This document shows, piece by piece, positions 1 to 5,828 of a DNA stretch of 7,917 nucleotides. The notes beneath the pieces are model-generated. The model was not told the DNA's origin and made no database searches. It saw only the letters and a program-made list of their open reading frames with translations. Source of the stretch: an uncultured Burkholderiales bacterium. Lineage in GTDB: Bacteria > Pseudomonadota > Gammaproteobacteria > Burkholderiales > Burkholderiaceae. Numbering within the stretch: the stretch's first letter is position 1; each line of letters begins with the position of its first letter. The translations under genes were made by a program, and so were the position numbers. The DNA lies in contig CAMLJY010000153.1 in the NCBI GenBank assembly GCA_946480465.1, positions 1-7,917 of the forward strand, given 5' to 3'.

Positions 1-2
1 GT

Positions 3-2954
3 TCACCACTTGTAGGACAGGCCCAGCTTGTAGGTGCGCATCGGGCCGCCGCGGCCGTTGGGCTTGCCGAAGTCGGGGTTGTCGCCGCCGTACTCGTTGC
101 GCGGGGGCGTGCTGGCGCCGCCGATCCAGTCGTTGTAGCCGCCGTAGTTTGTCGAGTTGAAGACGTTCAACACATCCAGCCGCAAGGTCACGCGCCCGAA
201 GGGCAATGCCACCTCCTTGGCGAGTCCCAGGTCGATCTGCTTGAAGTCATCCTTCTCGCCCACGCGATAGAAGCAGCCGCTCGGCCCATCGAACGCGCCA
301 GTGCAGTCGGTGAGCTGCCTGTAGCGCCCCGAACCGTAGGTGAGCTTGCCTGACAGCAGCACGCCCCAGGGGATCAGCCTGTCGGTCAGCGCCGTGGCGA
401 CCACGCGGTGCTTGTCCACGTCCAATGACGGATGCCAGCCTTCCTGGCCGGGCTTGCCGTAGGTCCAGTTGAAGATGTCATTGGTCCACTGCCGGTTGGT
501 GGTCTTCGCGTCGCTGTAGGTGTAGGCCACCGACACCGCCCAGCCTGAATCGTTGGTGTAGGGCTTGTCAGCTTTCAGGTAGATGCTGTCGGTCTTGGCC
601 TGTGAGATGAAATCGCCCAGCACCAGCGAGCCATAGCCGGCTGGACCGCCCCACAGCGGGTCGATAGGCGACTTGTTCCCAAAGCCACCGTTGGGGTCGC
701 GGTTGCCGTGGAACCAGTTGAATTGGTTCTTCGCGTGGCTGCGGGTGGCCGCCACTTCCAGGTTCCAGGCCCCCGCGCCCTGGCGCAGGCCCAGGCTGTA
801 CTGGTCGGTGTAGGGCATGGCGTGGTCGTTCTTGATCAGCCAGATTTCGCCATTGGTCTGCGCGTTGTGCTGCATTTCGTCCAGCGCGTGATTGGCCATC
901 GCGCGGTCGTAGGCGCGGCCGGCGCCGCCGAAGATCACGGTGTTGCGGTCGCCCTTCAGGTCGTAGCTGAAGCCGACGCGCGGCTGCCACGCGTTCTTGA
1001 AGGCCTTGCGGCTCTTGCCGTCGGCGATGTACTCGCTGATGTTGATGCCGCCCTTGGCCAGCGACTGTGCGTAGGTCTGGCCGGGCGCGGGGCTGATCTT
1101 CTCGCGCGTGGTGTCCAGCGCGAAGAGGGCCGCGACGCGGTCGGCTGGGGTGGCGTAGTCGTCGTTGAGCGCGTTGTCCTCGTAGTCCCAGCGCAAGCCC
1201 AGGTTCAGTTCCAGGTGCTTGTTGATGCGCCAGTCGTCCTGGAAGTAAAGGCCGAACTGCTGGGTCTTGAAGCTCACCGAGGCGGGTGACAGCGCGATGT
1301 CCAGCTTGCACTGATCGGTCTTCGTCACGCGGCCGCGGCTGGTCTCCGGGTTGTCGCCGAAGCAATTGCCGGATGCGGCGTCGTAGTGGATGTTGCCGGA
1401 GACGCGGTCGATGATGGTCTCGATCACGTCCAGGCCTCGCGAAGTACCCGAGAGATTGAAGTCGACGGACTTGAGCTTTACTCCGCCCTTCATCGTGTGG
1501 CCCGGCAGGCCGGTGAAGGTGAGGTCGTTGCTGAAGAACACGCCCTTCTGCTCGCGGTGTTGCATGTCTGGCGAGCCGCCATCGATGGCGACGTCCTGGG
1601 TGTTGTTCAGGTTCCTCGTCGGCGAGCCCTTGTAGCGAATCATCGGCACGTTGGCATTCGAGATCGGTGCCCAGGTGTAGTCCTCGTAGCCGATCCGGGC
1701 CTCGTTCAGGAAATCGCCACGGGTCCATTCGTGGCGCAAGGTGATGCGGTTCTCTTCATTCGTGCGGTTCTTGTCGTTGCCGGGCAGGCTGAGCCGGTTG
1801 TCTTCCGGCACCTTGTCCGATTCATCGCGGTAGCGGATCGAGAGATCGAGCCGGTTGTCGGCATTGACTTGGGCGTCGAACCTGGCGAACAGCAGATCCT
1901 CCTTGAACTTCTGCACCGTGCTGCCCTGCCGCGCCGTCAAGCCAGGAACGATCCCCGCATTGGGCAGCAAGTCTTGGGCCTGAAGCGTGACTTGCCGGGG
2001 CTGGTCGATGTCCTTGCCCTCATACGCGACGAAGAAGTGCAGCGTGTCCTTCTTGATCGGCCCGCCGACCGAGATGCCGTACTGCTTCTGCGTAGCCTCG
2101 GGCCGCTTCACACCTTCGGACTCCGCCTTCTTCTCGAAGGGGTCCTTGGCAGTCCAATTCGTGCCCGTGCGGTCAATGTAGGCCTCGCCGTGCAATTCGT
2201 TCGTGCCGGACTTCGTCACCGCCGTGATGGCGGTGCTGGACACCTGGTCGAACTCCGCCTTGTAGTTCTGCGCGATGACCTTGTATTCCGCAATCGCCGA
2301 TTGCGGGAAGGCATTACCCCGCGTCGAATCCAGTCCCGCGATGCCGCCGCGCAGGATGTAGTTCTTCTGGCCCACGCCGTCGATGAAGACGTTGACGTTG
2401 TCCTGGTTCTGGGCGCCGCCTTGCAAGCGCTGCTGGCCGTTGTTCTCGACGTTGAACTTCACGCCGGGGGCCAAGTCCGCAAAGGCCAGGAAGTTGCGTG
2501 TCACCTGCGGAAGCGATTCGATCTGCTTGGTCGATACGTTCGTGCCCACCTCCGACGTGCGCACGCCGCTGCGCTGCGCATTGCCCACGATGGTGACCTG
2601 CTGGTTCGCCGCCCCCAGCGCCAGGTCGACCGACGCCGTCTGCCCCACCAGCACGGTGATGACCTCGCTCTTCTGCTCGCTGCCCGCGGCGCCCACGGTG
2701 ATGCGGTACGAGCCCGGCGCCAGCCCCGGCAGCACGTAGCTGCCGTCGCTGCGCGTCGTCGTGCGGTAGGTGTTGCCGTTGGCGGTGTTCACGGCCACCA
2801 CCGGCAAGCCCGACGCGGCGGGGACGGTGCCGCTGCTGATCTGGCCCTGGATGGTCGCGGTGCTCAGCTGCGCCTCGGCCGCGCCGCCCACCAATGCCAG
2901 GGCCACGGCGGCGGCCAGTGTCGATCTGTGAAAACCTTTTCGCGATGTGCTCAT
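3..2954 (-). CDS. TonB-dependent outer-membrane receptor, Oar-like, with N-terminal carboxypeptidase-regulatory-like domain
   Basis: A 983-residue outer-membrane active transporter that probably imports an oligosaccharide using TonB energy. Seen: a signal peptide at residues 1-28 (positive SRKGFHR start, Ala/Leu-rich core, AEA-Q cleavage site). A carboxypeptidase-regulatory-like beta-sandwich follows at about 33-115 (SDGSYVLPGLAPGSYRITV at 69-87). A plug domain lies at about 128-250 (SLPQVTRNF, NVFIDGVGQ, TAITAVTKSGTNELHG). The rest is a long beta-barrel with repeated aromatic amphipathic strands, ending in YKLGLSYKW. The terminal residue is Trp where Phe is more usual. No clear TonB box was found. 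The ATG is supported by the signal peptide and by GGAG six bases upstream. The gene lies 78 bp downstream of the lacI-family gene on the same strand, so it may be the last gene of a GH1-lacI-receptor operon, or have its own promoter. An operator-like sequence overlaps codons 4-9. Family assignment is firm; the ligand is inferred only from the neighbouring glycosidases. Confidence 0.93.
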   Translation of the reverse strand: MSTSRKGFHRSTLAAAVALALVGGAAEAQLSTATIQGQISSGTVPAASGLPVVAVNTANGNTYRTTTRSDGSYVLPGLAPGSYRITVGAAGSEQKSEVITVLVGQTASVDLALGAANQQVTIVGNAQRSGVRTSEVGTNVSTKQIESLPQVTRNFLAFADLAPGVKFNVENNGQQRLQGGAQNQDNVNVFIDGVGQKNYILRGGIAGLDSTRGNAFPQSAIAEYKVIAQNYKAEFDQVSSTAITAVTKSGTNELHGEAYIDRTGTNWTAKDPFEKKAESEGVKRPEATQKQYGISVGGPIKKDTLHFFVAYEGKDIDQPRQVTLQAQDLLPNAGIVPGLTARQGSTVQKFKEDLLFARFDAQVNADNRLDLSIRYRDESDKVPEDNRLSLPGNDKNRTNEENRITLRHEWTRGDFLNEARIGYEDYTWAPISNANVPMIRYKGSPTRNLNNTQDVAIDGGSPDMQHREQKGVFFSNDLTFTGLPGHTMKGGVKLKSVDFNLSGTSRGLDVIETIIDRVSGNIHYDAASGNCFGDNPETSRGRVTKTDQCKLDIALSPASVSFKTQQFGLYFQDDWRINKHLELNLGLRWDYEDNALNDDYATPADRVAALFALDTTREKISPAPGQTYAQSLAKGGINISEYIADGKSRKAFKNAWQPRVGFSYDLKGDRNTVIFGGAGRAYDRAMANHALDEMQHNAQTNGEIWLIKNDHAMPYTDQYSLGLRQGAGAWNLEVAATRSHAKNQFNWFHGNRDPNGGFGNKSPIDPLWGGPAGYGSLVLGDFISQAKTDSIYLKADKPYTNDSGWAVSVAYTYSDAKTTNRQWTNDIFNWTYGKPGQEGWHPSLDVDKHRVVATALTDRLIPWGVLLSGKLTYGSGRYRQLTDCTGAFDGPSGCFYRVGEKDDFKQIDLGLAKEVALPFGRVTLRLDVLNVFNSTNYGGYNDWIGGASTPPRNEYGGDNPDFGKPNGRGGPMRTYKLGLSYKW
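2929..2944. promoter_or_regulatory. Operator-like sequence inside the start of the receptor gene (site S4)
   Basis: The plus strand reads GTGAAAACCTTTTCGC. It matches the palindrome upstream of the GH1 gene (5695-5710) at 13 of 16 positions, including the whole left half-site GTGAAAAC. Its own two halves are symmetric at 6 of 8 positions. It covers codons 4-9 (SRKGFH) of the receptor gene, so the match could be a by-product of the signal-peptide codons. If bound by the local LacI-family protein it would act as a roadblock or downstream operator. The centre is CC rather than the CG usual for this family. Confidence 0.35.
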
Positions 2955-3032
2955 GGCTGTCTCCGGGTGTCGTGTCGTGGGGAACGGTCGGGGAAGCGGC
3001 CCGCGGCGCGGGTCTGGCGCGGCGTCAGGCGC
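2955..3032. other. Intergenic spacer between lacI-family gene and receptor gene
   Basis: This 78-bp gap holds the receptor's ribosome binding site and a short GC hairpin (CCCGC-GGC-GCGGG, 3000-3012) with no T-run after it on either strand. I see no convincing -35/-10 pair, so read-through transcription from lacI into the receptor gene is possible. A separate promoter is not excluded. Confidence 0.4.
2961..2964 (-). promoter_or_regulatory. Ribosome binding site of the TonB-dependent receptor gene
   Basis: On the minus strand GGAG (within CGGAGA) lies six bases before the ATG at 2954. This is the only clear Shine-Dalgarno sequence in the window and fixes the receptor start. Confidence 0.55.
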
Positions 3033-4031
3033 TCAGCCCGTCGCGCAGGACTGGCGGACGACCAGCTCGGCGCGCAGCGTCTGGTGCTGGGCGGTGCTGC
3101 GGCCGGGGTTGTCGATCGCGGTGGCGAGGCGGTCGAGCGCAAGGCCGCCGATGTCGGCGATGCGCACGCGCACGGTGGTCAGCGGTGGCGTCACATAACG
3201 CGCAATCGGAATGTCGTCGAAACCGGCCAGCGCCACGTCCTGCGGCACGCGCAGGCCGGCTTCGGCCAGCGCGGCCAGGCAGCCGATGGCCATCATGTCG
3301 TTGCCGCAGAAGACGGCCTGCGGCCGCTCCGCCAGCGTGGCGATCTCGCTGCCGGCGCGCCAGCCCGATTCTTCGGTGAAGTCGCCTTGCAGCACCAGCG
3401 GCTTGGCGTCGGGCAGCAGCTCGGCCAGCGCGGCGCGGTAGCCGCGCAGGCGTTCCTGCGCCTCGTAGTTGTTCTCGGGGCCGGCGACGAAGGCGATGCG
3501 GCGGTGTCCGCGCGAGACCAGGTGCCGCGTCATCGCGAAGGCGCCGCCGTGGTTGTCCACGGCGAAGGACGACAGGCCTTCACCCGGCAGCCGGGTGTTG
3601 ATCAGCACCACCGGCAGGCCCTGCGGCAGGTTGGCGGCCAGCGACTCGGTGTCGACGTGCGGCGACATGATCAAGAGGCCGTCGACCCGGCCGTGCATCG
3701 CGCGCAGGGCCTTGGCGGCTTCCTGCGCATCGCCGTGCGAGCTGGACACCAGCAGGTGCAGGCCGCGCGCGCGGGCCTTCAGGTCGATGCCGCGGATCAG
3801 CTCGGAAAAGTACTCGCCGAACAGGTCGGGCAGCAGCGCGCCGATGGTGTCGGTGCGCCGTGTGATCAGGCTGCGCGCGGCCGACGAGGGCGTGAAGCGC
3901 AGCGCCGCGGCGGCGGCCTGCACCCGCTCGCGGGTCTCGGGCGTGACGTTGCTGGCGTTGTTGAGCGCCCGCGACACGGTGGCGACGGATACGCCGGCGC
4001 GCTTCGCGACATCCTTGATCGTGGCAGCCAT
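3033..4031 (-). CDS. LacI/GalR-family transcriptional regulator
   Basis: A 332-residue sugar-responsive DNA-binding repressor of standard family length. Seen: an N-terminal helix-turn-helix (TIKDVAKRAGVSVATVSRAL, residues 4-23), then a hinge helix with AARSL at 51-55. Leu55 is in the position that, in PurR/LacI proteins, intercalates into the central CG step of the operator. A periplasmic-binding-protein-like core spans about 61-332. Within it, RLRGY at 194-198, ND at 244-245 and FDD at 271-273 occupy positions that commonly contact the sugar effector. The ATG at 4031 is chosen because the family's canonical start, MATIKDVA-type, begins there; the frame is open further upstream, but that extension is low-complexity. 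No Shine-Dalgarno sequence precedes the ATG. The gene sits between the GH1 gene (247 bp upstream) and the receptor gene (78 bp downstream), so it most likely regulates this locus. The effector is probably a short beta-glucoside or glucooligosaccharide (inference). Confidence 0.95.
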   Translation of the reverse strand: MAATIKDVAKRAGVSVATVSRALNNASNVTPETRERVQAAAAALRFTPSSAARSLITRRTDTIGALLPDLFGEYFSELIRGIDLKARARGLHLLVSSSHGDAQEAAKALRAMHGRVDGLLIMSPHVDTESLAANLPQGLPVVLINTRLPGEGLSSFAVDNHGGAFAMTRHLVSRGHRRIAFVAGPENNYEAQERLRGYRAALAELLPDAKPLVLQGDFTEESGWRAGSEIATLAERPQAVFCGNDMMAIGCLAALAEAGLRVPQDVALAGFDDIPIARYVTPPLTTVRVRIADIGGLALDRLATAIDNPGRSTAQHQTLRAELVVRQSCATG

Positions 4032-4278
4032 GGCAGCGGGGGCGGGCGTCAGTGGTGGGGCCGGGAGGGTAACGCGCAAAGTGGTCGCCGGGGGCGGTTC
4101 GCCGTCGATCCGGCGCCGAGCCGCCCGGCGCGCGACCGGTGCAAGGGCGCTGAATGTAAAGGTTATCGGTGTGCTCTCGCCAGTGCCCGGCGGCGTGGTG
4201 CTCATCGGCCCGTCCCCCGCGCTGCGTGCCTGCGGCTGATGCGGCGGCAGGGGGCGTCCGGGCGGCCGGATGGGCTCT
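4032..4278. other. Leader/intergenic region between GH1 gene and lacI-family gene
   Basis: A 247-bp, very GC-rich spacer upstream of lacI. It has one relatively AT-rich patch (about 4151-4168). On the minus strand this patch contains GATAAC and TACATT, each a 4/6 match to a -10 element, with no good -35 partner. A hairpin (TCCGG-GCGG-CCGGA, 4257-4270) begins 8 bp after the GH1 stop but lacks a T-run, so it is not a clear intrinsic terminator. No convincing small gene is visible. Confidence 0.4.
4154..4169. promoter_or_regulatory. Weak operator-like sequence upstream of lacI-family gene (site S3)
   Basis: ATGTAAAGGTTATCGG matches the GH1-proximal palindrome at 10 of 16 positions. It lies in the only AT-richer patch of the lacI leader, 122 bp before the lacI ATG. 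It could be an autoregulatory site or overlap the lacI promoter. Its symmetry is poor and its centre is GG, so it is the weakest of the four sites. Confidence 0.2.
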
Positions 4279-5643
4279 TCACAGCCCCGCTCCGTGCCGC
4301 GCGATGTGGTCGGCGTACCACAGGGCGCTGGCCTTGGGCGTGCGCTGCCCGGTCGCGAAATCGACGTGCACCAGGCCGAAGCGCTTGCTGAAGCCGTGCG
4401 CCCATTCCAGGTTGTCCAGCAGCGACCAGGCGAAGTACCCGCGCAGGTCCACCCCGGCGCGCAGCGCATCGGCCACCGCGCCCAGGTGCCCGCGCAGGTA
4501 GGCGATGCGCAGCGGATCGTCGATGCCGCCGATGCCGGCCACCGGCGGGTCGTAGAACGCGGCGCCGTTCTCGGTGACGAACTGCGGGATGTCGCCGTAA
4601 CGCTCGCGCACCCACAGCAGCGTGTCGGTGAAGGCGGCCGGGCAGACCTCCCAGCCGGTCTCGGTGTGGGTGGCCTGCGCCTGGCGCACGCCGCTGGCGC
4701 GCAGCGGCCAGGCGGCGGGGTCGTGCGCGGTGACGCTGCGGGTGTAGTAGTTGATGCCGACCCAGTCGATCGGCGTGCTCATCAGGGCCAGGTCCTCGGG
4801 GGAGGCGTCGAACCAGGCTTCGCCGTAGACCTCGGCCAGCTCGGCGGGGCGCCGGCCCAGCAGCACGGGGTCCAGGAACTGGCGGTTCATGCAGGCCTCG
4901 GCCCGCTCGCGGGCGCGGCGGTCCTCGGCGCGGTCGCTGGCGGCGTACTTGGGTTCGATGTTGACGACCAGGCCGATGCGGCGGTCCGCCGACAGTGCCG
5001 CGGCGCGGAAGGCTTGCACCGCGCGGCCGTGCGCCAGCAGCAGGTGGTGCGCCGCGCGCGGCGCCTCCCAGGCCGAGCGGTGGCCCGGCGCCAGCGTGCC
5101 GTGCAGGAAGCCGCCGTCGACGATCACCCAGGGCTCGTTCAGCGTGGCCCACAGCGCCACCCGGTCGCCCAGCGCGCGGTACAGCAGCTGCGCATAGTCG
5201 GCGAACCAGTGCGGGCTGTCGGGGTTGAGCCAGCCGCCGCGGTCGTCCAGCGCGGCCGGCAGGTCCCAGTGGTGCAGCGTCAGCATCGGCTGGATGCCGG
5301 CGGCCAGCAGCGCATCCACCAGCCTGTCGTAGAAGGCCAGGCCGGCGGGGTTCGCGCGGCCGCGTCCTTCCGGCAATATGCGCGACCAGGCCACCGAGAA
5401 GCGGTAGGCGTTCAGGCCCAGCGAGCGCATCAGCGCCACGTCCTCCGGCATGCGGCGGTAGTGGTCGCAGGCGACGTCGCCGGTGTCGCCGTCGCGCACC
5501 CGGCCGGGCGTGTGCGCGAAGCGGTGCCAGTTGCTCACGCCCGCGCCATCGGCCAGCGGCGAGCCTTCCACCTGGTAGGCCGAGGTGGCGGCGCCCCACA
5601 GGAAGCCGGGCGGAAAGGCGGTGGGCGGCGTGGGCGTGGGCAT
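4279..5643 (-). CDS. Family GH1 beta-glucosidase
   Basis: A 454-residue cytoplasmic retaining beta-glucosidase (GH1, TIM barrel), full length for the family and without a signal peptide. It hydrolyses terminal non-reducing beta-glucosyl residues. Seen: FLWGAATSAYQVEG at 14-27 with sugar-binding Gln24; HHWDLP at 124-129; acid/base Glu170 in TLNEPW; INYYTR at 297-302; nucleophile Glu358 in FVTENG; and the sugar-binding C-terminal motif WSLLDNLEW at 406-414 (Trp406, Glu413). All key residues are present, so the enzyme should be active. The ATG at 5643 is the first in frame and gives the classical start a few residues before FPPGFLWG, although no good ribosome binding site is visible. It is transcribed away from the GH94-type phosphorylase gene and heads the leftward gene group. 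Its likely role is to split short beta-glucooligosaccharides left by the phosphorylase; the linkage preference cannot be read from the sequence. Confidence 0.96.
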   Translation of the reverse strand: MPTPTPPTAFPPGFLWGAATSAYQVEGSPLADGAGVSNWHRFAHTPGRVRDGDTGDVACDHYRRMPEDVALMRSLGLNAYRFSVAWSRILPEGRGRANPAGLAFYDRLVDALLAAGIQPMLTLHHWDLPAALDDRGGWLNPDSPHWFADYAQLLYRALGDRVALWATLNEPWVIVDGGFLHGTLAPGHRSAWEAPRAAHHLLLAHGRAVQAFRAAALSADRRIGLVVNIEPKYAASDRAEDRRARERAEACMNRQFLDPVLLGRRPAELAEVYGEAWFDASPEDLALMSTPIDWVGINYYTRSVTAHDPAAWPLRASGVRQAQATHTETGWEVCPAAFTDTLLWVRERYGDIPQFVTENGAAFYDPPVAGIGGIDDPLRIAYLRGHLGAVADALRAGVDLRGYFAWSLLDNLEWAHGFSKRFGLVHVDFATGQRTPKASALWYADHIARHGAGL

Positions 5644-5694
5644 GGGCAGGGCGGCCGGCGGGGCCGCATGGTTGGGACGCGCAGGGAGTTTGTC

Positions 5695-5710
5695 GTGAAA
5701 ACGTTCTCAC
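5695..5710. promoter_or_regulatory. LacI-family operator, near-perfect palindrome (site S1)
   Basis: GTGAAAACGTTCTCAC is symmetric at 7 of 8 position pairs around a central CG, the classic architecture of LacI/GalR-family operators. It covers the predicted GH1 transcription start, so binding should block initiation. It ends 51 bp before the GH1 ATG. The lacI-family gene two positions away encodes a hinge Leu compatible with a CG-centred operator. Binding by that protein is inferred. Confidence 0.6.
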
Positions 5711-5714
5711 GAAT
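5705..5714. repeat. Left arm of 10-bp inverted repeat in divergent spacer
   Basis: TCTCACGAAT is the exact reverse complement of ATTCGTGAGA at 5819-5828. The arms are 104 bp apart. The left arm overlaps the right half of operator-like site S1 and part of the GH1 -10 element. Confidence 0.6.
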
Positions 5715-5742
5715 CATAAGTGGCAACATCCGGTCGTGTCCC
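5713..5742 (-). promoter_or_regulatory. Predicted sigma70-type promoter for the GH1 gene
   Basis: On the minus strand, a -10 element TATGAT (5/6 match, plus coordinates 5713-5718) is preceded after 18 bp by GGGACA (4/6 match to TTGACA, 5737-5742). The predicted start of transcription is near 5706, inside the palindrome at 5695-5710, giving a leader of about 63 nt. The -10 is good and the -35 weak, as is common for regulated promoters. Confidence 0.45.
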
Positions 5743-5804
5743 CGGGTAAATGCGGAGTTGGTGAGGCTTGGCGGCTGCGCCGACACTCCGATTTCCCGTC
5801 AATC

Positions 5805-5820
5805 CTGAAATCGTTTCCAT
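5805..5820. promoter_or_regulatory. Operator-like sequence just before the phosphorylase gene (site S2)
   Basis: CTGAAATCGTTTCCAT matches S1 at 11 of 16 positions and keeps the central CG. The inner 14 bases are symmetric at 5 of 7 pairs. It ends 7 bp before the ATG at 5828, where a bound repressor would block transcription into the gene. No convincing -10/-35 pair was found upstream in this direction. Confidence 0.4.
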
Positions 5821-5828
5821 TCGTGAGA
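5819..5828. repeat. Right arm of 10-bp inverted repeat in divergent spacer
   Basis: ATTCGTGAGA is the exact reverse complement of TCTCACGAAT at 5705-5714. It ends on the first base of the phosphorylase start codon and abuts operator-like site S2, so the two ends of the spacer have related but mirror-image sequence. Confidence 0.6.

Larger units (their letters stand above)
5644..5827. other. Divergent regulatory spacer between GH1 and phosphorylase genes
   Basis: A 184-bp region separating two divergently transcribed enzyme genes. It is AT-richer than the flanking coding DNA between about 5695 and 5820. It contains the predicted GH1 promoter, operator-like sites S1 near the GH1 side and S2 against the phosphorylase start, and the 10-bp inverted repeat linking them. 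The S1 and S2 centres are about 110 bp apart, close enough for a looped repressor complex if the protein can tetramerise, which is unknown. Confidence 0.55.

Noticed and set aside
3000..3012. Hairpin CCCGC-GGC-GCGGG after the lacI stop as an intrinsic terminator
   Set aside because: Only a 5-bp stem and no T-run on either strand; such hairpins are common by chance at this GC content.
4113..4131. Inverted repeat GCGCCG/CGGCGC in the lacI leader as a riboswitch or attenuator element
   Set aside because: A single GC-only 6-bp stem with no conserved riboswitch features.
4257..4270. Hairpin TCCGG-GCGG-CCGGA after the GH1 stop as an intrinsic terminator
   Set aside because: Its placement is suggestive, but there is no T-run after the stem on the minus strand, so intrinsic termination cannot be claimed.
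1386..4391. A 1001-codon open frame on the plus strand spanning the receptor and lacI genes
   Set aside because: It is antisense to two well-supported genes, crosses their boundary, and its translation is Val/Arg/Ala-rich low-complexity sequence with no recognisable domain. Such frames are expected in GC-rich DNA.
4032..4469. N-terminal extension of the lacI-family protein to upstream starts in the same frame (ATG at about 4203 or 4469)
   Set aside because: LacI-family proteins begin a few residues before TIKDVA. The extension is Pro/Ala/Arg-rich and its longest version would overlap the GH1 C-terminus.
4202..5808. Long open frames overlapping the GH1 gene: minus 4202-5710 and plus 4270-5808
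   Set aside because: Both are off-frame or antisense copies of the GH1 coding region with no motifs; the true frame carries all GH1 catalytic residues.
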